Source: Triops longicaudatus (lineage: Eukaryota; Arthropoda; Branchiopoda; Notostraca; Triopsidae). From it: a stretch of 64,000 nucleotides of DNA. The notes under the pieces are model-generated. The model searched no databases. It was not told the origin of the DNA and saw only the letters and a list, made by a program, of their open reading frames with translations. The stretch is taken from contig JAGQDJ010000169.1 in NCBI GenBank assembly GCA_022885665.1, positions 62,001 to 126,000 on the forward strand, in the 5' to 3' direction. Below are positions 1 to 12,515 of the stretch, piece after piece (positions within the stretch are counted from its first letter, which is position 1; each line of letters begins with the position of its first letter). Made by a program: the position numbers and the translations under genes.

Positions 1-3000
1 TGCCTTCATGGTACCGATTCTCCCTTTTGGGTCGGATGGGCTAATCTACGACTCAAAACTTTTCGTCTCATCGAGAATAAATACTTCGAAACAGCTGTCA
101 TCATTATGATTCTTTTGTCCAGTTTAGCACTGGTAAGGCGAAAACATAACAGCAAATAAATAAGATATATTAAACTAAAACTAAACCTAGAAATTGTGAG
201 TAAGAAGTTTCACGTTACTAATCATATACAAATAAGATGAGAACGTACAATAATTAAATAGTAGCAAGAAATCGAAACCTACACTAGTCCTCATTAGAAT
301 TACGTAACTGTAGGACTAATAATTTAACAAGATTAGAAATTAAGAAGCAAGACACTACAAGTGATTTTGTTTCTGACGCCTAGGCCTTAGAAGATGTGTA
401 CCTTCCTGAACGTCCCGTCCTGCAAGATCTGCTCTACTACATGGATCGTATCTTCACTGTCGTTTTCTTCCTTGAAATGTTAATCAAGTGGTTGGCGCTA
501 GGGTTTAAGAATTATTTCACCAACGCTTGGTGTTGGCTCGACTTCGTCATCGTCATGGTACGTAACCCATACTATATTCACATTTTCAGCCTTTCACTCT
601 CGGTCTTCAATAATCCCGCGCGGCATCAATTACTGCGTCCCTTCAAGGCATTTTACCAATGTCAGTTCTTCAAAGTCAACATTCTACGTTCTCCGTACAT
701 TTTTAATTCAAAATTTAATCCACGTTTGAAATCTCCCCCCTCCCCCTCCGTGGACGATGAAAATTTTAGCTTTCCCTTATCAACCTGGTTGCCACGTGGG
801 CAGGCGCGTCTGATATTCCTGCGTTTCGCTCCATGCGTACTTTACGCGCCCTGCGGCCCTTGAGGGCCGTTTCGCGTTGGGAAGGCATGCGTGTAAGTAT
901 TCACAAGTGTAAAAGGTGGGAAAAGGTGTTCTAGATGCCAAAGAAGCAAGAAAAAAGGGATGAGCCTTTTCAAACTTTAGGGTGCAGTTGTCGGTGCACT
1001 GAACGTCCTGCCGCCTGTCTTATTGCTTTTTCGCGATGTGCCGTTTACTACTATACATCCCTCCTTCTTCTCAGGATGCTTGGGACCAACCCGAAATCTC
1101 TCTCTGTCTCTCTATATTTTGCCATGTTGTCTACTGTTTCGCAGGAAAATCGTTCTACCTGCCGAACCGTCGTCTGTCGCTTTCATGGTCTTGTCTAATC
1201 TGTAAACCATTGTTCTTCCATATCTCTTATACTTGAGCAAGAGTCTCACTTCTGGGATATTTCTGACGCTGCAACATGTGATTGTCTATAATTGTGGTTT
1301 CTTCTTTTCTTTTTCTGTTTTTCTCCACTCTCTCTTTTTTCCCCATAAACTGTGGCTTAAACCGGCGATCATGTGTCTACTACTTATACTCTCTGCTGCT
1401 GTGACTGCTGCTGACGCTGCGCCCTCTACTGTTTTATGCTCTATGTTGGGGCTTGTTTGGCTCTCAAGGTGTCTCTCATTAACTTTGTGGCGTCTTTGGC
1501 CGGGGTTGGGGGCATCCAAGCCTTCAAGACCATGCGAACGCTACGAGCCTTGCGTCCGCTCAGGGCCATGTCTAGAATGCAGGGCATGAGGGTACGTCAC
1601 TTCACCAGACCCACCTTCACCTATCAGCATTGTACCCCGCACCATCGCCTTTCCTTCCCATTCCTTAACGCCAACGCTGTACGAATTTTCCCTTCAATTT
1701 TGTGATCACTTGGATAAGTTTCATCTTTCTGTGTGCGTTTTCTCGTCCCTGTGAACTTAACCCATTTACCCTCCCAAGGCAGCAATGCAAAGCACTTGCT
1801 GACATCTATACAGTCCAATTGGAGTCATTGCTGCTGCTTGGTTGCAAGGCTTTGTTCATTTCCAGCTTGCCCCTTTCGTTTCGTGCACGCTTGAGCTTCG
1901 GAAATTGCATTCTTCTGTGCGCACACAAACTTCATTTATCGTTACCAGGCAAGCGAAACATCCAATTAGGGTATTTTTATTCATTTTCTTTAGAATGTTA
2001 TTTGGAATTCTTTTCGGGCAAGATATCTTATCGTTCGAGCAAGCGGCATGACAGAAATTCCAATGCGGAAGTTTTGCAATGAAGTCATTTCATTTACAGA
2101 CGCTTTTTAAAAATTTTCATATTTTCTTCTTTCGTGTTGGAATTTTTGATTTTTAGAAATAAGAATGCATTTTTATAATAACAGAATGCATGTAATACGG
2201 GCAAGAAACTGCATACTAGACCAGTGACGACGTCTTGCTGAAACAATATTTAAACGTTCCAGGTTGTGGTGAATGCTCTAGTCCAAGCCATTCCCAGTAT
2301 CTTCAATGTACTCCTTGTGTGCCTCATTTTCTGGCTTATCTTTGCCATTATGGGTGTTCAGCTATTTGCCGGTAAATATTACAAGGTAAGGAAAACCACA
2401 CCACAAAACACTGAATCAAATTGTTAATAAGAGGAAACTAAACTTAAAATGTCTTTACGGATGCAGTGTGTCGATGCTGAAGGCAAAACCTTGCCAGTCG
2501 ATGTCATCCCGAACAAAGTTAAATGCTTGGAAGAGAATTACACATGGGAAAACTCACGGATGAATTTTGACCATGTGGGGAAAGCTTACTTGTGTCTCTT
2601 CCAAGTGGCAACATTCAAAGGATGGATTCAGATCATGAATGACGCGATCGACTCCCGAGATGTAAGTTTGATCTTACTATGTCAGTTTGTAACGAACTTG
2701 ATTATTTGTGCCCAGGTGGATTTGCAACCGTCACGAGAGGTGAACATTTATATGTACCTTTACTTCGTGTTCTTCATCATCTTTGGCTCCTTCTTCACTC
2801 TCAACCTGTTTATTGGAGTCATTATCGATAACTTCAATGAACAGAAGAAGAAGGTAGTACCTTGTCAACGATGTGCAAATTTATCAAAGAAACTCATCTT
2901 TCTTTTGTAAAATCCAGGCTGGAGGCTCATTGGAAATGTTCATGACTGAAGATCAAAAGAAATACTACAACGCCATGAAGAAAATGGGCTCAAAGAAGCC

Positions 3001-4688
3001 ATTGAAAGCCATTCCACGACCTAGGGTAAAGACAAGGATTTATTTAAGTAATTTTTGGACTTACATGGTCTCTGTATTTGTGAAAATCCAGTGGCGCCCG
3101 CAAGCTATAGTCTTCGAAATCGTAACGAACAAGAAATTTGACATGATTATCATGTTGTTCATCGCTTTGAACATGTTGACCATGACGTTGGATCACTACC
3201 AGCAAGATGAACTGTTTACGCTTACCCTGGACTACCTCAACATGATTTTCATTGTCATCTTCACATCGGAATGTATCCTGAAGATCTTTGCGTTGCGGTA
3301 TTACTTTTTCAAGGAACCGTGGAACTTGTTCGATTTCGTTGTCGTTATTTTGTCCATCTTGGGTAACAGGCAGAAAAACTATTTCACGACGTCTTTCATC
3401 AAATACTTATTTCATAGGCTTGGTGTTGAGTGATTTGATCGAAAAGTACTTCGTCTCGCCAACTTTGCTTCGAGTCGTGCGTGTAGCGAAAGTTGGTCGA
3501 GTCCTGCGTTTGGTGAAGGGTGCGAAAGGCATCCGAACCTTGCTTTTCGCCTTGGCCATGTCCCTCCCAGCCTTGTTTAACATTTGCCTCTTGCTTTTTT
3601 TGGTCATGTTCATCTTCGCCATCTTTGGTATGTCTTTCTTCATGAACGTCAAACGTCGAGGTGGACTAGACGAGGTCTACAATTTCGAAACCTTTGGCAA
3701 AGCCATGATTTTGCTGTTCCAAATGTCCACCTCGGCGGGTTGGGATAGCGTCTTGGATGGAATCATTAACGAGGATGACTGCTCGGCCCAAAATCCTGAG
3801 ACAGGGTATCCGGGCGATTGCGGTTCTAGTACGATTGGTATCGCATTCTTGCTGTCGTATTTAGTCATTAGCTTCTTGATTGTCATCAACATGTACATCG
3901 CCGTCATCTTGGAGAACTATTCTCAAGCCACAGAAGATGTGCAAGAAGGTTTGACGGACGACGACTACGACATGTACTACGAAATTTGGCAACAGTTTGA
4001 CCCCGATGGCACACAGTACATCCGCTACGACCAGTTGTCTGACTTCCTGGAAGTCTTAGAACCTCCTTTGCAAATCCACAAACCCAACAAGTACAAAATC
4101 GTCTCCATGGATATCCCCATCTGTCGCGGCGATCTTATGTACTGTGTGGATATTCTGGATGCCTTAACCAGGGATTTCTTTGCCCGTAAGGGCAGCCCCA
4201 TTGAAGAACCTGCAGAATTAACCGAAGTCACTGTTCACACTGACCGCCCCGGGTAAACAATTCTTTAAATTTTCTTTCTGTGGACAAAGTCAGACATATC
4301 GAAACTTATAGATAACCAAGTCTAAATTTAACATTTAAAGACTACTGTAACTTTCGATATTAGCAACGATGGAACTAGTTACATGATCTCACTTTCGGTA
4401 GCGTTTACTTAAAGTCACGTTTCTGTTTTATTTTTATTTAGGTACGAGCCTGTTTCCTCCACTCTGTGGCGCCAAAGGGAAGAATATTGTGCTCGGCTGA
4501 TCCAGAACGCATGGCGACGGCATCGAGGTAAACGGGGCTCAGGCTCGGATGGCGAAGGCTCGGGCGATATGCGTCAGCAACAAACAGCCGTGCTGGTGGA
4601 AAGTGACGGTTTCGTGACCAAGAATGGACACAAAGTGGTGCTGCATTCACGATCTTCGAGCGTGAGTTCGCGATCCACCGATGTTTGA
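1..4688 (+). CDS. para: Voltage-gated sodium channel alpha subunit, para type (3' part, domain III to C-terminus)
   Basis: Pore-forming subunit of the neuronal action-potential Na+ channel, a plasma-membrane protein. The 5' end is outside the window. Exons read: 1-132, 384-557, 770-892 or 1469-1591 (alternatives), 2263-2385, 2467-2661, 2716-2853, 2918-3025, 3092-3362, 3418-4252, 4442-4688. All have GT/AG borders and consistent phases, giving about 781 residues of any one isoform. Visible landmarks: domain III S1-S6, the selectivity-filter lysine in TFKGW (exon 2467-2661), the III-IV linker with the arthropod inactivation motif MFMTEDQ (2918-3025), the domain IV S4 with regularly spaced Arg/Lys (about 3465-3530), the filter alanine in STSAGWD (about 3729), and a C-terminal tail with an EF-hand-like acidic stretch and an IQ-like segment (RLIQNAWRRH). 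The tail ends in SSRSTDV, close to insect para. Gene identity is very secure; exon edges are read by eye. Confidence 0.95.
770..892 (+). CDS. para: para alternative exon, domain III S3-S4, 'l-like' version
   Basis: This 123-bp exon follows an AAATTTTAG acceptor and precedes a GTAAGT donor. It encodes 41 residues beginning LSLINLVATWAGASD and ending AVSRWEGMR, with the S4 repeat RSMRTLRALRPLRA inside. It occupies the same place in the message as exon 1469-1591, has identical length and phase (0/0), and is about 60% identical to it. It corresponds to one of the two mutually exclusive domain III exons known in Drosophila para (called k and l). The replaced segment is part of the voltage sensor, so the choice is expected to alter gating. 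Confidence 0.92.
1469..1591 (+). CDS. para: para alternative exon, domain III S3-S4, 'k-like' version
   Basis: This 123-bp exon follows a CTCTCAAG acceptor and precedes a GTACGT donor. It encodes 41 residues starting VSLINFVASLAGVGG and ending AMSRMQGMR. It is the partner of exon 770-892, with the same length, phase and S4 core but different S3 and S3-S4 loop residues. Including both would duplicate S4, and their separation (576 bp) suits mutually exclusive use. The following intron (1592-2262, 671 bp) is much longer than most in the gene and may carry splice-control sequence. Confidence 0.92.
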
Positions 4689-7423
4689 AACTCTGTGCAA
4701 CGTACTTCTTAGGAATCCTGAGCAGAGCTGTAAAAGTTTTACGAATCCCCTTCAAGCACGTTCCTTCTACCACTTCTTAACTACTAATGTTACTACAACT
4801 CCTCCTGCGGTTACAAATTGCTATGGTGACGCGAAATACGTGCAAGAGAGTGATGTCGCAAACGCAAAACGAAAACTTCCAGGAACCTTTTTGCCGTGTT
4901 CCTGTAACAATTTACATATATCTATACATAAATAGAAACTCGACTAGGACTCTCTGCGAAGAGCGTAACTTCAGTTCTTGCCGTTTAACCTTCTGCTTCG
5001 TTTCCACTCGCGTTTCTGAAATCAAGTTTGGCCAGCGGCTGAATGGCTAATCTTTTGTAGTGGCAAATTGGCTATGTCACTTCTCACTTCCGCCCAACAT
5101 TTTTAAGCTTCGTTTCAGAGTGAGTGCAACCTTTACTTGTCTTTTGGGTTTACACTTTACTCTCCAAACTCAAGCGAAAAGGAAATCCAAGAAGACAAAT
5201 GTGCGTTTCGTGCTACGGGAAAACAAAGGACAGCAACAGAGTCTGTGTCACGAACACGCCCACCCCAATGAAAATTTTTCTTATGTATGAGAATTCTGTA
5301 AAACTCAAGAAGCGCAGAGTTCCGTGCTGTGGCCATTTTTTAATTGAGTTTGTCATCATTTAAAAAAAAAAAACTAAAGAGAATTTTATCCCAGGTGCTC
5401 CAACCAAAAACCTGTACAATCCTATTACCATTCCAGCCTTTCTTATTCATTTCAATTCAGAATACGGTCATTTTATTAATTCGCGCCTCAAGAACACACA
5501 AGACACACACACACACTCACACACAAACACCACATGAATTTGTCTTCGTCTCGGGCCTTGAAAACAATCCTTTTACTTCTGTTAAAAGCTTACACTGAAC
5601 AGCTTATGGTCGTGCTCAAGTTGTTGCAGATCTGGGTTGCAAGCTGTGAGAAAAGGAAAACACACCGGCAGGGCGGGACGTTACTGGACACAGAACCCAT
5701 CGAACGCCGACATTTTGTACTGATCATGAAACCACTGGTTGAAAATCTCATCGCAGGACAATCTTGGGCCCCGATGTTTTGAGTATGCGTTTTTTAACCA
5801 TACGCGTTGCATCGAACACAACATTGAAGACAAACATTCCTTCCGAGTGACGCCATGTCATGTTCACACATACACACCCCGTTCATGGACAGAATCCCTA
5901 TCCTGGATTTACCCTATTTTCTGTTGATTTTTCTGTTGATACTGTTTGAAATTTTAACAAACCTTGTTTCATGTTTTCCTCAAAGGGAAAATACGGTACG
6001 GTGCGAAGTTGAACTTAAGTTGTGTTTCAATTTTCCAACCAATCCCAAGAAGAACACCTTTCCCTCCCTTTTAAATTAGGCTTGGCTACTATTTTTATTA
6101 ATTCCGAGCAATAAGACACGAAGTTGACACAGCCTGTAATTAAAATATTCGCATAAGAGCTTGGGGACAAGCAAATGTGCTTGAATTTTGGCCTTTTCGC
6201 ATTTACATAACCCCAAACCGGATATACAATACCTTATGGGTTTCTATACAAGATAAAAATATTCCAAATTGGGTTCTTTATTCTTGGCATTAGCTTTTTT
6301 CTTTTCTTACATCTATTTTCTCTGGAGGTTATTTTTCGCAAATATCGGTTTTAAAATATACAGAGTTTTGTTCCTAAAAACAAAAATGCGACATCTTTGC
6401 CTGTGATATTTTCGCCATTTATTCTCATTACCAAAACTAACTCCCGGATCTTAATCCCTTCTAACGTTTCTTGTGAAGCTCGGCAAAAATAGAAAACAAC
6501 CCAAAATCCGTTTAAGTACCGAAATCGGAGAGGCGAATGAGATTTTTCCGGATTTTTCAGCATTGTCCACTTTTGCTTTGACTAGGATAGTAGCGTATTT
6601 GTGTTGATTTTTTCCTTTCGAGTCCTAACCTTGCTCCCTTTTTTATCGTGGTATGCGGGAAAATTGCTGTTTAGTGCGAAAAGAAGAGATTTTTTCTCCA
6701 GAACATGTTGCTATAACAAGAAACGTTTGTGTATCGCCTAAGATAAGGAAAAATAATCACACCAGAATTATTACTCTGCAACATTGGGCGTTTGTTAACA
6801 ATTAAAATTTGTCGTTTAAGGTTTTGAATTTCATAGTAAGCCATTAGGATGGTATTGCGAGATTGTTGTACTCAACTTTAAGAGTTCTGTGGGTTGTGTC
6901 CAACATTGCTGCCGCTACCTTTTAGCTCGCATTCTCTTTTTCGAAACATAAATAAGGAACCAGTTATGATTATGAATCTCGCAGGCGTCGTATTCAGTGA
7001 AAAGTTAGGAAAATGCTGTTACAGATCCTACGAGTGCTTTTTCTGCCCCTTCCTTTTGACCTTATCCGCACCCTGTTACAACACGTTTTGGTCCGTTTTT
7101 CGCCTCTTCACGGTCTGTAACATACTTTGTTACTCATTCTTTATCTGTATATAAAACATGTCATCGAATAAACTTTTTTTATAATTTAGGAGGCATGCCT
7201 TGACAAGATTTGACCCTTTTTTTGGGGAATAACGTTATAGGTAACAAACTTGGTACAAGAATACTGCATGAAAGTGTGTGTAGTGTTAGACCTAGTAAGT
7301 CGTTCGCCATGAATACACGAAAAACTATTTACATGTAGGCTATGCCACATGTAAATAGGTTTCAGTTTTACTCGGTCGGAGATTTGGTACATTTTTGCTC
7401 AAAATTAGCGGGTGAGAGGGTGA
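4689..7423 (+). other. para 3' UTR and spacer
   Basis: No recognisable coding exon. The stretch is AT-rich and follows the para stop codon directly. A canonical AATAAA lies at about 7166, just before a T-rich run, and is the first clear polyadenylation signal after the stop, so the 3' UTR may be about 2.5 kb long. That length is inference. A short CA repeat lies at 5493-5527. The many small ORFs look like noise. Confidence 0.45.
5493..5527. repeat. CA microsatellite
   Basis: An imperfect AC dinucleotide run interrupted by AAG and CTC, inside the presumed para 3' UTR. Confidence 0.8.
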
Positions 7424-7787
7424 TGTGACAGTAGGAGACAAGGTCAGTGCATGCGCAGTACCATCGCACGGCCAGAACTTATGACAAGAGACGAGTGAGT
7501 GCAAGAGTCATTACTTTCTAGTTCTTTACTAATACTGTAATTTTTTAAATTTTGCCCTGTTGACGCTTGCTTATTACCATAAACATTATTTTACCTAATT
7601 CTTGTTCACAATGCCGAATAGCGTTCTTCATTTTAATTTTTAACATTTACCATTACATCCTTATATTTTTAAAATTAAATTACAACTCATTTTTATTCTA
7701 TTTAATTTTGACATAAATTTTATTTAAGTTCACTTTAATTATATTTAATTTCAGTTCACATTATATTGCGATGCCGCAGGTGTCACA
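7424..7787 (+). mobile_element. Probable retrotransposon LTR (5' LTR or truncated element)
   Basis: The 364-bp block begins TGTGACA and ends TGTCACA, a perfect terminal inverted repeat of the TG...CA type. Immediately after it comes TGGCGTGTTCTGACACC, which has the form of a tRNA primer-binding site starting with TGG directly at the LTR edge. The 3' half of the block is very AT-rich, as many LTRs are. No second LTR, gag or pol was found in the window, so this is a remnant. Metaviridae (Gypsy) or BEL/Pao origin cannot be separated from this sequence. Confidence 0.5.
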
Positions 7788-8210
7788 TGGCGTGTTCTGA
7801 CACCCGTGGGATGTCTGAGGCTTTCCACGAACTATTCGGTTAATCCAAATTCTGGGAACGACGATCCTAACCCTTTCCCGTGATTGTTTCCCTGGTTGAA
7901 TCAGCACCAACAAGGTGTCCGATGGTGCTCGACTACGTGCTTTATCTTTCCATCGCTGACTCGGGTTACTGCTTACGTTAGCATCCCCCGGTGCTCGGCG
8001 ACAGCCTTTAAATTGAGGTCCCGTGTTCTATAGAAACAGTCGAGGCGGGCTCGAGCCCTGTGTTAAGACCCTGTTCTGGGCAAATCAGTCCGGGCAGAGC
8101 TTTCGAGCCCAATATACTAATTCAACTATAATGTTGTATGTGATAGTAAGCGGCACACTGGCAGAATCTCGTTCGCGGCAAGAAGAAAACATTTCAAATA
8201 TGGAAGGATA
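7788..8210 (+). mobile_element. Putative primer-binding site and leader of the truncated LTR element
   Basis: The first 17 bases form the candidate primer-binding site. Together with the LTR end it can form a hairpin (GGTGTCA ... TGACACC). The following 400 bases are more GC-rich than the flanks and have no long ORF, consistent with an untranslated leader. The right end of the remnant is not defined. Confidence 0.35.
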
Positions 8211-9869
8211 ATTAACAACAAAATATAAAAACATGATAAACCTGGTCTGGCTGTTGTCTTAAAGTCTAGAAACGTGCTTCTTGGTAAAGTAAAATGGTCG
8301 CCGTAACGTGCTTGCAGAGGGTAAAAGAAATCTATTATAGCCAATTGCGTATACTAGCCAGTACTGGAGATAGTGTCTTTCATTTCACTGGGATATATGG
8401 ACTTGTTCACAATAACCTATTGTTCTTTAAAAGCGGCGTACATTATAACGAGGTGTGCTGTACTAGGTAAATTAACCAAAATTGGATAAAGCACTTTCAC
8501 ACTTGGAAATCGGACCCCTCCCCCAAGAAAAACAGAAATTAAAATGTCTAAAAATTTGGGTCTGATGAAAGATCTTCAGTATGAAAGAAATGAAATAAGA
8601 CTTGTCTTACCAAAATTCCGAATAGTTGATGGAAAATCGTTTGAGCCATTAAACCAGTGCTTCTCATTACTCGAGATCACTGTCATAAAGCCTTCATTCC
8701 CCAGATAATATTCAAAATAAAAACAACAAAATAAAAATTTAGTTTAAGACAACGGTGTACCTAGCTGAATGATAAGGGAAGGGATACACGCTAAGTGGTT
8801 CACGCAATTTTGCGCAAATTCAACATTTGCTCGTAAATTATCACAAGTAAAGTTTTGGATCGCAACACTTAATACAGAATGTCAAGAATTTCGGAAAAAA
8901 TCACTGAATAAGTTCGTTAGAAAAACCTCACACTGAAGCTTATTTGGGAAAATTATCATTGGAGAATTTGACTTAAAGATTTATGTGAGCCGTTTTAAGG
9001 GATTGTTTTTAGCGAGAATAGCTTATAAAAGTTTCTGTCCGCGATGGAGTTACAGCCTGTGAAAACTGTCTTAACTTCTCAGGTGATTATTCCAAAACTA
9101 TCTGGCAGGTATAGGGAGCTTACTTCAATGGCGCTATCAGGGGGGGGGGGAGTGGCAAAAAAAGTGACGCTATTTTCGACTTCCGAAAAAAATATTGGCT
9201 ACTGGCAAAAGACTAAAAAAAAAAGAAAAAAAACTTTACTTTTGCGTAGTGACTACTGGGTATGTGAACCAAGCATCTCTTGGGAGCAATTATGTTGTTG
9301 TTGTTGGTCTGTTTTAAGTTGCAACTGTGCCATCTAACGGGCACATTATCGACTATCTCTGACCGTTTAATATTTCTGATGATTGGTAAAAGGTAATATC
9401 CTTTTACTCTATATAATACTAGAACTAATTCTACATAATTTTATAAGACATTATATCATTGTTTCTTCCTTTGCTGCGTCCTTTCTGTTCTGCTACAACA
9501 GCCAGTTGACAGAATTGGGAGCAATTAACACCTCGATATGAGTAAAGGTTTGGTTAGGTTTACCATCAATAGATGGTGCACACAATGCTCTTCTTCCATT
9601 CCTGGCTAGAACCAAATAAAAAAATCTGAAGAACAATAAATACGGAGCTGTTGTGCATGGAAAGTCAGTGGAAATTGAAAACGGTGGTTTTGTATCAAGA
9701 CCAGATCCTTATCTTCTTTCCACTAATCCAGAAACAAAGGTCATTTTAAAAATCTTGGATCCCTTGCTAATAAATAAATAAAGAAGTCTTAAGCGCAGTT
9801 CAGGTGAGGTTATTCATTGTAGTTGGACCCAAATACAATTGATATGCGTTGTTCAGGTCAGAGACTGCA
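8211..9869. other. Spacer between LTR remnant and USP3
   Basis: No coding potential recognised. It contains an 11-base G run (9140-9150) preceded by CAATGGCGCTATCA, reminiscent of hAT-type ends in this genome, but no partner end was found. The USP3 promoter should lie in the last few hundred bases; no TATA box or other core element is clear. Confidence 0.4.
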
Positions 9870-12262
9870 ATGGGATGCCCTCATTTATTATCATGCAGAA
9901 AAATTACTTCCGGATCACCCGTATTAAGTCATGAGAATGCGGCTTTATCGTGGACTTGTATAGGTAATCTTGAGATGTTTCATTGGGCAATTTCAAAGTG
10001 AAAAATATTCTGTTCATTTTAGTTTGCAACGCATCAAAAAGCTCATGGCTATGCCTCTATTGTGGGAAAGTCCACTGCGGCAGATACGTTAATGGGCATG
10101 CAATGACGCATTGGGAACAACACTCAGATCATTGTCTATGCTTAGATTTCGAAAGTCTTACAGTTTACTGGTAAGTACGAGAAACAGGTCAGCGTTAACG
10201 TCATCGTATCTACTTATAATGTCTTTTCCTAGTTATGAGTGCGACGAGTACGTTGCGGAAGACGCTGAGGACAAAAACATTCAAAGCATAAGGGACAGAG
10301 TAGTTACGATACAGGCTTCGCTCGCGTTAGGCGACAGTGGAAGATCAGATTCAACTCTTGATCCACCTTTAGTTAACAACCGGCTGCAAAACGGAGATGC
10401 CGAGACTCCGGAAAAGCGACCTCCTAAATCAGCTAGAGTTGGCAGCGCACGCAGAGGATCCCGGAAAAGGTACACGCATCAAACTACTCCGAAAGCTACA
10501 ACAATTTAATTGTCTTACATGTAGGCTGAGTAATGAAGATGTTGAAATTGAAAATAAAGACAGTAAAAAACTCCGAACTGATAAGAAACAGAACAAAACC
10601 TCTCAGGAGAGTCGCAAAGTAGCCGGTCTTCGAAATTTAGGGAATACATGTTTCATGAATGCAGTATTACAATCTTTAAGGTAACTCACTCCTACAAATG
10701 TGCGGAAAAACAACTTGATTCGTTTCCTTATTAGCAAAATTACGGAATTTAGCTGGTACTTTAAGCAATTACCGTCCTTAGAAAGTAAAGTGCACGGAAG
10801 CAGAACATATTCCACCCGGGCGGCCAATGAAAAAGCTTTAATTGCTGAAGAGTTGAGAAAGGTGTTGATCAGCTTAAATTACCACGAAGGCAAAGGAGCG
10901 ATTTCACCCGAGTCGCTTTTCAGAGTTATATGGGAAGTCGTTCCCAGATTCCGGTAATTTTTGTTATTTGCTCATTTTTCCTTCTTTATTATTAACTATG
11001 TTCCGAAAGCAGAGGTTATCAGCAGCAAGATGCTCATGAGTTTCTGCGGTACATGCTAGACCGTCTTCACACAGAGCTCATGCTCTTATTACCGAGTTTG
11101 CCTTCGTCCGTCGTGTTAGGCGGATCTCTGTCGACAGAAATGAGCAAAGGAAAGTCTTCCATTGTTACTGCCGTATTCGGCGGTACCTTACAGAGCGAAG
11201 TGTGCTGCCTCAGGTGCAGAAGCCAATCGATCAAACATGATCCCTTCCTTGACCTTTCGCTGGACATTCCTGAATCGCGTGTTATTAAGAAGGACAACTC
11301 GGGGAAAGGAAGCTGTTCCCTAGCAGGTGATTCCTGTCACTCGTGAAACCATTAAACGTATTTTGTTTTTTGTCTTACTTTCCTTTCGATCTCGAATGGA
11401 CTCAGATTGTCTGACCAGCTTCGTTGAGGTTGAGGAGCTAGCAGAGACGGAGTTATATTATTGCGAATCCTGTCGCAGTAAGCAAAAGTCCACCAAGAAG
11501 TTCTGGATAGGACGCTTACCTAATGTGAGAGCAATTATTATTTTTCTGTTTAAATTTCTTCTTTGGTTTTCTTCGGCAGTAAATATTACGTAGTTTTAAG
11601 TTCTTTATCGTGAATTTTATTTTGGTACTACTGTATTTCACTTTTTTTTTTGTTTCGCCTAAAATAACTCATCCTCTGGTATTTTTTATTGTAGTTTATT
11701 TGTTATAATTTTTTTTAGAAGTTACTGACTTACATTCTTAAAATATCCTGTTCCGTAGGTCCTTTGCCTTCATATCAAGAGATTCCGTTGGGAGCACTAC
11801 TTACGAACAAAGTTAGATTCGAGCATCGAGTTTCCCTTAACTGCCTTGGATATGTCACGTTACGTCCTCAAAAAGTCTCCGCACGATACTGAAAACGACA
11901 GTGAAGAGCCAGACATGAATCTGTTCGATTTGGCGGCTGTTATTGTTCATCACGGATCAGGGTATGACAACTTTGCGTGTCATTGCGTGCCATTATTGTG
12001 TAACGCAATATAACTTGGATTATTTTAGGGCCGGCTCGGGGCATTACACTGCTTTTGCTATACATGAGGGTAAGATTGGAACGCAACACAACTCAGCTGT
12101 TAAAAAATATGCTGAAAATCCTTTATCTCGTTGGTTATAGGTCAGTGGTTTCATTTCGATGACAGCACTGTTAAGCCGACCAACGAGGAAGTAGTAGCCA
12201 AGTGCAACGCCTATATTTTGTTTTATATTCGACGAGAGTTTCGGATGCCTCAAGTTCCATAG
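9870..12262 (+). CDS. USP3: Ubiquitin carboxyl-terminal hydrolase 3 (deubiquitinase)
   Basis: A complete ten-exon gene: 9870-9963, 10023-10170, 10233-10469, 10525-10680, 10735-10953, 11013-11326, 11406-11524, 11759-11961, 12029-12069, 12141-12262. It sums to 1653 bp, 550 residues (human USP3 is 520). The start MGCPH matches the MECPH start of USP3. Residues 1-90 form a ZnF-UBP domain (SWLCLYCGKVHCGRYVNGHA). The catalytic domain has the Cys box GLRNLGNTCFMN (Cys about 202), QQQDAHEFLRYML, two zinc-binding CxxC pairs (CLRC, CESC), the His box GAGSGHYTAF (His about 502) and the acidic box HFDDST (Asp about 518), so it should be active. USP3 is a nuclear enzyme that removes ubiquitin from histones H2A/H2B and other proteins and acts in DNA-damage responses. 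It is tail-to-tail with TCEANC2, 253 bp apart. Confidence 0.95.
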
Positions 12263-12489
12263 CCGTCTTTCAGTTTACTTCGAAAGTTCACTTTTCTACC
12301 ATGACCAATTACCCTTCTCAGTAACTTCGGTATCGCTAAAAATAATCATCCCGAAACTATAAGTTTTCATTTTCTAATCTGTGATGTGGTGTTGTAGCTT
12401 TGTTTTTTGTTGACTTTGTTCTTTGTCTGTTCGGAAAAAGATTCACTGAAATTATAAACAAGGGTAAAATAACACGGAACAGGAAGTTA

Positions 12490-12495
12490 TTTATT
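12490..12495 (-). terminator. Polyadenylation signal of TCEANC2 homologue
   Basis: AATAAA read on the minus strand, about 20 bases after the stop codon, implying a very short 3' UTR. Confidence 0.6.
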
Positions 12496-12515
12496 GTATT
12501 AACAAATGTAGTCCG

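Noticed and set aside
7950..8060. Possible tRNA (B-box-like GGCTCGAGCCC)
   Set aside because: No A box or cloverleaf arms could be fitted; the sequence lies in the probable retroelement leader.
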